Shown: piece by piece, positions 1 to 5,528 of the stretch | Numbering within the stretch: the first letter of the stretch is position 1 | Layout of the letters: each line of letters opens with the position of its first letter | Assembly (NCBI GenBank): GCA_934675465.1 | Contig: CAKUQM010000064.1 | Location: forward strand, 1-6,290 | Origin: an uncultured Erysipelotrichaceae bacterium | Lineage (GTDB): Bacteria; Bacillota_I; Bacilli_A; Erysipelotrichales; Erysipelotrichaceae | Direction of reading: 5' to 3' | DNA length: 6,290 bases | Notes under the pieces: generated by a model | The model's database searches: none | Seen by the model: the letters and a program-made list of their open reading frames with translations, nothing else | What the model was told of the DNA's origin: nothing | Program-made: the position numbers and the translations under genes

Positions 1-150
1 GCTGTTCTTGTTGATAGAGGACATAGAGAAATTCCTATTAAAGCCGATTATGTTGGTAAGAATGTGCCTACAAGCCGTAGTGAAAATGTTAAGTGTAAGT
101 TTATGGAAACTGATGGAGTGAATGAAGTAACACTTCTAAAAAGGGATTAG
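1..150 (+). CDS. pyrR: PyrR, C-terminal end (5' truncated by window)
   Basis: This is the last 49 codons of PyrR, the pyrimidine operon attenuation protein that binds pyr mRNA in response to UMP/UTP and often retains uracil phosphoribosyltransferase activity. The frame opens at base 1 and ends with TAG at 148-150. The translation begins AVLVDRGHREIPIKADYVGK and continues NVPTSRSEN, which is the highly conserved C-terminal block of PyrR (VDRGHRELPI, ADYVGKNVPTS). The final part, ending in LLKRD, is the variable terminal strand. The PRPP-binding loop lies upstream outside the window. The next gene starts 4 nt after the stop, so this is the upstream member of the operon that carries mnmG. No PyrR-binding RNA or attenuator is visible here; any such element would be upstream of the pyr genes. 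Family identification is strong; whether this copy regulates, catalyses or both cannot be read from this end. Confidence 0.93.
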   Translation, partial: AVLVDRGHREIPIKADYVGKNVPTSRSENVKCKFMETDGVNEVTLLKRD

Positions 151-154
151 ATAT

Positions 155-490
155 ATGGAAAATACTTTAAAGAGTTTAGGTTTGGATGTTGAGCTTATTA
201 AGAGTAAATATCCTAATTTTGATGAATATGTGAATATCGTTAAGTTTTATCTTAAGGATGAGTTTTTTGAAGAAATTGGAACTTTTCTTGAAAACGAAGA
301 CTATGCTTTAGCGAAGGATGCCTGTAAGGGCTTGTTTATCTTAGCTCAAGATCTTTGTCTATATCCTTTATATATTACCTTAATGGAAGTATATGAGGAC
401 TTGTGTGAAGAAGAGTATAAGGATGTTATTAAACATTATGATGAAATGAAACTTGTATATGACAGGTTTGTGGGTGCTATAAATGTTTGA
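155..490 (+). CDS. Hpt-like four-helix protein lacking the phospho-acceptor histidine
   Basis: A 111-residue, acidic, all-helical soluble protein with no signal peptide or membrane segment. Its layout resembles histidine phosphotransfer (Hpt) domains of Bacillota: an N-terminal helix near residues 11-32, a segment FYLKDEFFEEIGTFLENEDY at 31-50, a central helix pair ending in LCLYPLY (67-73), and a last helix pair to about 108. In active Hpt domains the segment before the PLY-like motif reads roughly AHTLKG; aligning on LCLYPLY puts Lys58 (ACKGL) at the histidine position. The only histidine is His94, in the last helix. It therefore probably cannot carry phosphate and may act by binding a partner. 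A good Shine-Dalgarno stretch (AAAAGGGA, about 139-146) supports the ATG at 155. Its TGA overlaps the mnmG start by 8 nt, so translation is probably coupled. The Hpt fold is inferred from pattern memory; a diverged unrelated helical protein remains possible. Confidence 0.6.
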   Translation: MENTLKSLGLDVELIKSKYPNFDEYVNIVKFYLKDEFFEEIGTFLENEDYALAKDACKGLFILAQDLCLYPLYITLMEVYEDLCEEEYKDVIKHYDEMKLVYDRFVGAINV

Positions 491-2348
491 TGCGATTGTT
501 GTTGGTGCAGGTCATGCTGGTGTTGAAGCCGCAATGGCTCTAGCTCATGGTGGCAAGAAGACTGCCTTAGTAACTATTTCTTTTAGTCATATTGCCAACA
601 TGCCATGTAACCCTTCTATAGGTGGTCCTGCCAAGGGTATTGTTGTAAGAGAAGTGGATGCCTTAGGTGGTGTTATGCCCCGTGTTGCTGATTTAACAGC
701 TTTACAATTTAAGATGTTAAATACTACTAAGGGGCCAGGTGTATGGAGCATGCGTGTGCAATCTGATAAGAATGCTTATTCTTTGATGATGCAAGATCTT
801 TGTATGCATACTGAAAACTTAACATTATATGAGGATATTGTTGAGGAAGTCTTGGCTGAAGATAAGAAGATTACAGGTGTTAGACTTCAAAAAAATGGAA
901 TCTTAGAATCTAACATTGTAGTATTAACAACAGGTACTTATATGGACTCTTGTAGAATGGTAAGTGCTACTGTTACGCCAGGTGGCCCTGATAATGAGCC
1001 TACTACTAAGAATTTAAGTGAATCTTTAAGAAAATTAGGCATTAAATTATTTAGATTAAAAACAGGTACACCAGCTAGAGTATTAACTAGTTCTATTGAT
1101 TTTTCTAAGACTAGTCTAGAAGAAGGTAGCAAGCGTTTTATTAGATTTAGCGAAGATACAAAAGAAGATGAAGTTAGATCGATTGAGGAACAAATGCCTT
1201 GTTACTTAACTTATACAACAGAGAAGACTAAAGAGATTGTCTTAGCTAACTTAAATAAGTCTTCTATGTATTCAGGTGTTGTTAAGGGTGTGGGACCTAG
1301 ATATTGTCCATCTTTTGAAGATAAAATTGTAAGATTCTCTGATAAAGAAAGACATCAATTATTCTTAGAACCACTAGATGCCACAAATGAATTGACATAT
1401 GTTCAAGGTTTCTCTACTTCCATGCCATATGATGTACAAGAAGAAATGGTACATTCCGTTACTGGCTTAGAGAATTGTAAGATTATCAAGTATGCATATG
1501 CCATTGAATATGATGCGATAGATCCTTTACAAGTTAAAGCATCTCTAGAAATGAAAGATATTGATGGCTTGTTTATTGGTGGCCAAATACTTGGTACTTC
1601 AGGTTATGAAGAGGCGGCAGGTCTAGGTATGATGGCTGGTATTAATGCCCTTAGAAAACTTAATAATAAGGAGCCTTTAGTCTTGAAAAGAGATGAGGCT
1701 TATATTGGTGTTATGATTGATGATTTAGTAACTAAGGGTACTAAGGAACCATATCGTTTATTGACAAGTAGAGCTGAGTATCGTTTGTTGATGAGACATG
1801 ATAATGCTGAGAATAGATTAATTAAATATGGTCATGAGAATGGTTTGATTAGTGAAGAAAGATATCAAAGATATCTTGATAAAGTTGATCAAAAGAATTC
1901 TTTGATTACTTATTTAAAGAATAGTAAGGTAGATTATTCAACTGGTATTGGTGAGTATTTAAATAGCTTGGGTTTTGAAGAAGATAGTATGAAGTCTTTT
2001 AATGCCTATGAGCTTGTGAAAAGACCTGGTGTTGAGTGCAAAGAAGTATTGAAGTTTTTAAATAATGATTCTTATGATGATGAGGTAGTCTTTAATACTC
2101 AAATTGAAATAAGATATGAGGGTTATATTCAAAAGGCTCGTAAAGAGGCTGATAAGATGTTGAAGATGGATGGTATGAAGTTACCTCAGAATATTGATTA
2201 TAGTAAGGTGGATAACTTAAGACTTGAGGCTAGACAAAAGCTTAATCAAGTTAAACCATTTACTTTAGGTCAGGCAAGTAGAATCTCGGGTATTAATCCT
2301 GCAGATTTAAATGTGTTGGCAGTATATATAAAGGAACATAAGATTTAA
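483..2348 (+). CDS. mnmG: MnmG (GidA), tRNA uridine-5-carboxymethylaminomethyl modification enzyme
   Basis: FAD-dependent subunit of the MnmE-MnmG complex, which uses a methylene-folate donor to install the aminomethyl or carboxymethylaminomethyl group on wobble uridine 34 of tRNAs reading two-codon boxes; cytosolic. The 621-residue length is normal for the family. Visible landmarks: the FAD dinucleotide motif GAGHAG at 8-13; the PCNPSIGGPAKG signature at 41-52 including Cys42; a second conserved cysteine, Cys275, in GPRYCPSFEDKI; RLKTGTPARV at 191-200; YAIEYDAIDP at 339-348; GGQILGTSGYEEAAGLG at 366-382; PYRLLTSRAEYRLLMRHDNA at 423-442; and the C-terminal helical domain with LGQASRISGINPADL, which contacts MnmE and tRNA. 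Both cysteines reported as functionally important in E. coli MnmG have counterparts. There is no convincing Shine-Dalgarno before ATG 483, so initiation probably depends on ribosomes ending the overlapping upstream gene. Neither mnmE nor rsmG, its frequent neighbours, is beside it. Confidence 0.97.
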   Translation: MFDAIVVGAGHAGVEAAMALAHGGKKTALVTISFSHIANMPCNPSIGGPAKGIVVREVDALGGVMPRVADLTALQFKMLNTTKGPGVWSMRVQSDKNAYSLMMQDLCMHTENLTLYEDIVEEVLAEDKKITGVRLQKNGILESNIVVLTTGTYMDSCRMVSATVTPGGPDNEPTTKNLSESLRKLGIKLFRLKTGTPARVLTSSIDFSKTSLEEGSKRFIRFSEDTKEDEVRSIEEQMPCYLTYTTEKTKEIVLANLNKSSMYSGVVKGVGPRYCPSFEDKIVRFSDKERHQLFLEPLDATNELTYVQGFSTSMPYDVQEEMVHSVTGLENCKIIKYAYAIEYDAIDPLQVKASLEMKDIDGLFIGGQILGTSGYEEAAGLGMMAGINALRKLNNKEPLVLKRDEAYIGVMIDDLVTKGTKEPYRLLTSRAEYRLLMRHDNAENRLIKYGHENGLISEERYQRYLDKVDQKNSLITYLKNSKVDYSTGIGEYLNSLGFEEDSMKSFNAYELVKRPGVECKEVLKFLNNDSYDDEVVFNTQIEIRYEGYIQKARKEADKMLKMDGMKLPQNIDYSKVDNLRLEARQKLNQVKPFTLGQASRISGINPADLNVLAVYIKEHKI

Positions 2349-3341
2349 ATGAATAAGATAAGCGTTCTTGGAGCAGGTACTTTCGGTATTTCGTTAGCTA
2401 GATTGTTGGCTAATAAGGGTTTTGAGGTGACTGTTTATGTTCACAAAGAAACAAAGGCTCAGTTGCTAAGGGAAACAAGGCATCATGAGCGTTTTAAGGA
2501 TGTTTTACTTCCTAGTAGTATTGTCTATACTTCTGATTTAAAGGAAGCTTTTAAAGATAAAGAGATGATTGTTTATGCGATACCTTCTACTAGTATTCGT
2601 GAAGTAGCAACGTCAAGTAAAGAATATGTTGAGGATGGTCAATATATTGTGGATGTTGCCAAGGGTATGGAGAAGGATAGTCTTTTAACTTTAACAGAAG
2701 TTATTGATGATGTTTATAAGAATGATACTTTAAAGTATGTTGTCTTAAGTGGTCCTACTCATGCTGAAGAGGTTATTAGGGATATGCCTACTGCGATTGT
2801 GGCTGCTAGTAAGGATTTAGAGGCTGCTAAGGTAGTACAAGAGACTTTTTCTGTTGATTTCTTTAGAGTTTATACTAATGAAGATATTAGAGGTATTGAA
2901 ATCTGTGGTGCCTTAAAGAATATTATGGCAATAGCTGCAGGTTTGTCTGATGGCTTGGGTTTTGGTGATAATGCCAAGGCTGCTTTAATCACAAGAGGTT
3001 TACAAGAGATTAAAAGACTTGGTACTAAGATGGGTTGTCAAAATGATACTTTCTTTGGCTTAGCTGGTATTGGTGATTTGATTGTTACTTGTACCAGTGT
3101 TCATAGCCGTAATAATTGTTTTGGTCATTTATTAGGTGAAGGTAAGACAATTGATGAGGCTAAGAAGGAAATTGGGATGGTAGTAGAAGGTTTGAATGCT
3201 TTGCCTGCTGCCATTGAATTAGCTGATAAGTATAATGTTGAGATGCCAATTACAAGCATGTTATCTAAAATTGTCTATGAGGGTTTAGATCCTTATGTTG
3301 GTGTTAATCAATTGTTTAAGAGGGAATTGAAGAGTGAATAA
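2349..3341 (+). CDS. gpsA: GpsA, NAD(P)+-dependent glycerol-3-phosphate dehydrogenase
   Basis: Cytosolic enzyme reducing dihydroxyacetone phosphate to sn-glycerol 3-phosphate, the backbone for phospholipid (and often teichoic acid) synthesis. At 330 residues it has the family's usual length. The N-terminal Rossmann domain carries GAGTFG at 8-13 (usually GSGSWG or GAGAWG) and VDVAKGME at 101-108; SGPTHAEEV at 134-142 is the SGPSFAEEV block. The C-terminal helical domain shows GALKNIMAIAAGLSDGLGFG at 187-206, in which Lys190 is the expected catalytic lysine, GLAGIGDLIVTCTS at 237-250, SRNN at 253-256 for substrate phosphate contact, and VVEGLNALPA at 278-287. All key residues are present, so the enzyme should be active. 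ATG follows the mnmG TAA with no gap; AAGGA at 2331-2335 is a plausible but distant (13 nt) Shine-Dalgarno. The last 8 nt overlap the next gene. Confidence 0.97.
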   Translation: MNKISVLGAGTFGISLARLLANKGFEVTVYVHKETKAQLLRETRHHERFKDVLLPSSIVYTSDLKEAFKDKEMIVYAIPSTSIREVATSSKEYVEDGQYIVDVAKGMEKDSLLTLTEVIDDVYKNDTLKYVVLSGPTHAEEVIRDMPTAIVAASKDLEAAKVVQETFSVDFFRVYTNEDIRGIEICGALKNIMAIAAGLSDGLGFGDNAKAALITRGLQEIKRLGTKMGCQNDTFFGLAGIGDLIVTCTSVHSRNNCFGHLLGEGKTIDEAKKEIGMVVEGLNALPAAIELADKYNVEMPITSMLSKIVYEGLDPYVGVNQLFKRELKSE

Positions 3342-4119
3342 TATTTTAGAGAAAATTACGTTGTCTAGTCTTATTGAAAGTATTGTTGTAGCTTTATTTA
3401 CAATTCTTTTTCTAAGGTTTTTAACCAAGATTAATAAGAAATATTTGACTAAGCACGAAGATAATAGTCAGATGAATGGGCTTGTTAAGGTTTCTTTTCA
3501 GGTGGTTAAGACAATTATTATAGCTTGTGCTATTTTAATGGTTTTAGAAATAAATGGTATTAATGTAACTTCTTTAGTAGCTGGTCTAGGTCTTGCCAGT
3601 GCTGCGGTAGGTTTGGCTTTACAGGACTTTTTAAAAGACGGTATTATGGGCGCTCATATTGTGTCTGATCATTTCTTTAGTGTTGGTGATACAGTTAAGT
3701 ATAATGATCTAGTTGGCGTGATTGAAAACTTTAATATGAAGACTACTAAGATTAGAATATTGGTTGATGATAGTGTCTTGAGTATTTGTAATAGAAATAT
3801 TTCAGAGATTACAAAATTGTCTGATGTAGCAAAGGTGGATATTGATTTACCTTTGGCTTATGAAGAAGATTTTGAAAGGGTTGATGAGGTCTTAAATAAG
3901 ATTATTGTTAGGATTGCGGCAATGGATAATGTTGAGGATGCACAGTACTTAGGTACTGATGCCTTCCTTGATTCGGCTATTGTCTATAAATTAAGATTTT
4001 ATTGTCCTAGAAGTGAGATGTATGATTTAAGAAGAAAGGCTTTAAGACTTGTTCAGATTGAATTGAAGGAAAACAATATGTCTATTCCTTATAACAAGTT
4101 GGATGTACATAGTTATTAG
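3334..4119 (+). CDS. MscS-family mechanosensitive ion channel
   Basis: Small-conductance mechanosensitive channel of 261 residues, expected in the cytoplasmic membrane as a heptamer that opens on hypo-osmotic shock to release solutes. Three hydrophobic segments fit TM1 (about 9-30), TM2 (about 52-72) and the pore-lining, Gly/Ala-packed TM3 (about 78-106, with AGLGLASAAVGLALQDFLKD). After it comes the beta domain with FFSVGDTVKYNDLVGVIENF at 114-133 and TTKIRILVDD at 137-146. The usual PN pair before the conserved polar stretch is CN here (152-153), a mild deviation. The remainder (about 165-261) is the cytoplasmic alpha/beta vestibule. The start is GTG at 3334, overlapping the gpsA stop by 8 nt; AAGAGGGA at 3318-3325, 8 nt upstream, supports it, and the next in-frame ATG (codon 47) would delete TM1. 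The N-terminus is short, as in minimal MscS proteins. Its placement after gpsA loosely links membrane lipid supply and turgor control, which is inference. Confidence 0.93.
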   Translation: MNNILEKITLSSLIESIVVALFTILFLRFLTKINKKYLTKHEDNSQMNGLVKVSFQVVKTIIIACAILMVLEINGINVTSLVAGLGLASAAVGLALQDFLKDGIMGAHIVSDHFFSVGDTVKYNDLVGVIENFNMKTTKIRILVDDSVLSICNRNISEITKLSDVAKVDIDLPLAYEEDFERVDEVLNKIIVRIAAMDNVEDAQYLGTDAFLDSAIVYKLRFYCPRSEMYDLRRKALRLVQIELKENNMSIPYNKLDVHSY

Positions 4120-4278
4120 ATGAAAAAATTAAATTTGTATTATATAAGTTCGCTATTATTCTTTGTGGTAGCGATATTACAATTTGTAGATAAGATCGAA
4201 CATTCACTTCCTGTAGTATGGTTGTGTCTTGGCGCTTGTTCCTTAAGTTTAGGTTCTACCCAAAATAAGAATAATTAA
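4120..4278 (+). CDS. Small two-helix membrane protein, 52 residues, unknown function
   Basis: The ATG directly follows the TAG of the MscS gene (TAG-ATG, no gap) and the frame runs to TAA at 4276-4278. The product starts MKKLNLYYISSLLFFVVAIL and has two hydrophobic stretches, about residues 7-23 and 31-45, separated by the charged turn DKIEH (24-28) and followed by the polar tail GSTQNKNN. That is a typical small hairpin membrane protein, with the N-terminal Lys-Lys suggesting the N-terminus stays inside. There is no good Shine-Dalgarno, so translation is probably coupled to the end of the channel gene. Support for it being real: it is the only open frame filling the space up to the terminator, whose stem begins in its stop codon, and it has coherent membrane topology. 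I do not recognise the family. It could be an accessory subunit of the channel or an unrelated small protein; the alternative is a non-coding spacer that happens to be open. Confidence 0.72.
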   Translation: MKKLNLYYISSLLFFVVAILQFVDKIEHSLPVVWLCLGACSLSLGSTQNKNN

Positions 4279-4297
4279 CCGTCGTTGACGGTTTTTT
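4277..4297 (+). terminator. Intrinsic terminator of the pyrR-mnmG-gpsA-mscS operon
   Basis: A perfect 7-bp stem, AACCGTC (4277-4283) with GACGGTT (4287-4293), closed by a 3-nt GTT loop and running into an uninterrupted T tract at 4292-4297. The left arm starts in the TAA stop of the small membrane protein. The compact stem with a T run is classic rho-independent form. Pairing was read by hand; strength was not computed. Confidence 0.88.
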
Positions 4298-4312
4298 AGA
4301 TAGGTGAATATA

Positions 4313-4320
4313 AAAGGAGA
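4313..4320 (+). promoter_or_regulatory. Shine-Dalgarno site deciding the EFR1 gene start
   Basis: AAAGGAGA lies 8 nt before the ATG at 4329, giving an ideal ribosome spacing for that start. A second ATG at 4321 abuts the site and opens only a three-codon frame (Met-Lys-Glu-stop) that ends inside the main start, so it is not preferred. AAGGA at 4324-4328 directly touches ATG 4329 and is too close to serve. Confidence 0.75.
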
Positions 4321-4328
4321 ATGAAGGA

Positions 4329-5072
4329 ATGATTTTATATTTTAGTGCGACTGGAAATGGAAAATATATTGCGGAAAAGATTGCTGAAAGGGAAAATGAA
4401 GAATGCATGTCCATTATTGATTGTATAGCTAATAATAGGTATGAGTTTAAGGATGAAGAGGTATTGGGTATTGTTTCTCCAACTTATTTTTGGAGATTGC
4501 CTAGGATTGTAGCTGAATATCTTAAGAAAATTAAGATAGAGAATTGTGCTTATACATTTATCTTGGTTAGTTATGGTACTTCTACTGGTATGGCGAAAGA
4601 GATGGCGAGTAGTTTTTATAATTTTGACGCTTATTATAGTGTGCTTATGCCTGATACTTGGACACCAATGTTTGATTTGACTAATAAGGAAAAGGTTAAT
4701 GATAAGCTTAATAAGGGTAAGGAACAACTTGGAAATGTGCTTAATAATATAGATGAAAGAAGAAAGGGAGATTTTGTGGACAAAAAGCTTCCAAAAATAG
4801 TAGCTCTATTACCTTCTAAGTATATGTATAACACTGAGCGCAAGACTAAACTATTACATGTGAATAATGATTTGTGCGTGGGATGCGGCTTATGTGCTAA
4901 GAAATGTCCTGTAAAGGCCATTGAGATGTTTGATGAAAAACCTAAATGGGTTGTTGATGAGTGTGAGATGTGTTTGGGCTGTCTACATAGATGTCCAAAG
5001 TTTGCGATAAGCTATGGTGATGGTAAGACTAATAAACATGGACAGTATCAAAATCCTGATGCTAGAATATAG
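4329..5072 (+). CDS. EFR1-family flavodoxin/ferredoxin fusion protein
   Basis: A 247-residue cytosolic electron-transfer protein. The N-terminal part (1 to about 150) is flavodoxin-like: it opens MILYFSATGNGKYIAEKI, where SATGNGKYIA (6-15) is the FMN phosphate-binding loop, followed by VSPTYFWRLPRIV at 49-61 and VSYGTSTG at 80-87, the usual isoalloxazine-contact loops. A basic linker (about 145-175) joins it to a C-terminal bacterial ferredoxin domain with two [4Fe-4S] motifs: Cys183, 186, 189 and 193 (CVGCGLCAKKCP) and Cys212, 215, 218 and 222 (CEMCLGCLHRCP). All eight cysteines are present. Proteins of this architecture are common in anaerobic Bacillota; most lack a defined partner, so the electron donor and acceptor are unknown. 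The ATG at 4329 has a strong Shine-Dalgarno. It sits after a terminator and 2 nt before a membrane-protein gene, suggesting a two-gene transcript. The family call is strong, the physiological role open. Confidence 0.92.
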   Translation: MILYFSATGNGKYIAEKIAERENEECMSIIDCIANNRYEFKDEEVLGIVSPTYFWRLPRIVAEYLKKIKIENCAYTFILVSYGTSTGMAKEMASSFYNFDAYYSVLMPDTWTPMFDLTNKEKVNDKLNKGKEQLGNVLNNIDERRKGDFVDKKLPKIVALLPSKYMYNTERKTKLLHVNNDLCVGCGLCAKKCPVKAIEMFDEKPKWVVDECEMCLGCLHRCPKFAISYGDGKTNKHGQYQNPDARI

Positions 5073-5074
5073 TT

Positions 5075-5392
5075 ATGTTAGTAGGATTTATCATTTGGAC
5101 ATTAATAACATTAGTATTTGTATATATCGGTATTACTATTCGTAACAGCAATATACCAGTTAACTTATTTACATTTGGTGATATACCAAAGGTAAATGAT
5201 ATTAAAGGCTACAATAAAGCAGTATCTAACTTATGGTTAGTGTTTGCAATATTGTTTGAGTTGATTGGTATATCATTATTGTTTATTAAACAGAATTCAC
5301 CACTAGTTATATTAATAGTATTGGGTGTGGTTTTCCTTGTTATTGGTATGATGGTGACTTATACAAAGATTGAAAGTAAATATAAGGTTTAA
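5075..5392 (+). CDS. Small three-helix membrane protein, unknown function
   Basis: A 105-residue hydrophobic protein with three predicted membrane segments: about 2-22 (GFIIWTLITLVFVYIGITI), 52-71 and 76-96. Between the first and second is a polar loop with the motif FTFGDIPKVNDIKGYNKAVS (32-51), which resembles the GYN-type loop of small uncharacterised membrane proteins of gut Bacillota (some annotated DUF3784-like); I cannot assign it to a named family. The C-terminus is basic (KIESKYKV). The start is fixed by an in-frame stop at 5063-5065; there is no recognisable Shine-Dalgarno, so translation may be coupled to the EFR1 gene ending 2 nt earlier. The TAA stop overlaps the start of a long terminator hairpin. 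Co-transcription with a soluble flavodoxin/ferredoxin could hint at a membrane partner, but that is only inference from position. Confidence 0.85.
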   Translation: MLVGFIIWTLITLVFVYIGITIRNSNIPVNLFTFGDIPKVNDIKGYNKAVSNLWLVFAILFELIGISLLFIKQNSPLVILIVLGVVFLVIGMMVTYTKIESKYKV

Positions 5393-5425
5393 AACTTGTT
5401 TGTTCAACTTGGACAAACAAGTTTT
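5391..5425 (+). terminator. Long hairpin terminator after the EFR1 unit
   Basis: A 15-bp stem pairs 5391-5405 (AAAACTTGTTTGTTC) with 5411-5425, containing one G-T wobble (5404/5412) around the 5-nt loop AACTT. The left arm begins in the TAA stop of the preceding gene. The A4 on the left and T4 on the right make it potentially bidirectional, though no minus-strand gene needs it here. The T tract is short (4 T, then AATAT), so efficiency is uncertain. Confidence 0.85.
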
Positions 5426-5459
5426 AATATGAAGAGTATGTGTGCTTATCAAATGGTGC

Positions 5460-5489
5460 TTGACAAGAAGAGGTAAATAGAATTAATAT
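5460..5489 (+). promoter_or_regulatory. Predicted promoter of the tetR-ABC exporter unit
   Basis: A consensus -35 box TTGACA (5460-5465) is followed after 18 bp by TAATAT (5484-5489), which matches four of six bases of the -10 consensus. Transcription would begin near 5496. It lies downstream of the EFR1 terminator and upstream of tetR, and its -10 overlaps the left arm of the 32-bp palindrome, the arrangement expected for repressor-blocked initiation. The -35 is convincing, the exact -10 less so. Confidence 0.65.
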
Positions 5490-5516
5490 AACAGTGTTAT
5501 ATAACACTGTTATATT
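5485..5516. promoter_or_regulatory. Perfect 32-bp nested palindrome, likely TetR-family operator
   Basis: The half-site AATATAACAGTGTTAT (5485-5500) is followed by its exact reverse complement (5501-5516), with no spacer and no mismatch. Each half also contains a palindrome of its own: ATATAAC-AGT-GTTATAT (5486-5502) and ATATAAC-ACT-GTTATAT (5499-5515), with centres 13 bp apart. It overlaps the predicted -10 and start site and ends 12 bp before the tetR ATG. Position and symmetry point to an autoregulatory operator for the adjacent TetR-family protein, possibly bound by two dimers. Symmetry is seen directly; binding is inferred. Confidence 0.82.
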
Positions 5517-5528
5517 TTATGAGGAAGT

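Noticed and set aside
1..150. A PyrR-binding attenuator RNA in this region
   Set aside because: The segment is the conserved coding 3' end of pyrR and only 4 nt separate it from the next gene, so there is no room for a leader or antiterminator.
938..1132. Open frame of 64 codons on the minus strand inside mnmG
   Set aside because: It lies wholly within a highly conserved stretch of mnmG on the other strand, resembles no family I know, and has no independent context; it is a shadow frame.
4321..4332. Three-codon leader frame (Met-Lys-Glu-stop) overlapping the EFR1 start
   Set aside because: Its ATG abuts the Shine-Dalgarno with no spacing, so initiation there is unlikely; a chance ATG in a purine-rich ribosome site is the simpler explanation.
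4335..4921. Two overlapping minus-strand open frames (130 and 95 codons) opposite the EFR1 gene
   Set aside because: Both are antisense to a well-supported flavodoxin/ferredoxin gene; their Ile/Ser/Leu-rich low-complexity translations are what an AT-rich reverse strand gives.
5075..5392. Apparent richness in the ATA isoleucine codon, taken as a sign of foreign origin
   Set aside because: By hand count 7 of 17 Ile codons are ATA, but the neighbouring EFR1 gene is similar and samples are small; not enough to claim transfer.
5391..5425. The long inverted repeat as an insertion-sequence end or attachment site
   Set aside because: It is a hairpin with a 5-nt loop starting in a stop codon and ending in a T run, which is terminator form; no transposase, integrase or target duplication is present.
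5485..5516. The AT-rich 32-bp palindrome as a terminator
   Set aside because: It lies upstream of tetR, overlaps a promoter, and a strong terminator already ends the preceding unit at 5425; a DNA operator explains it better.
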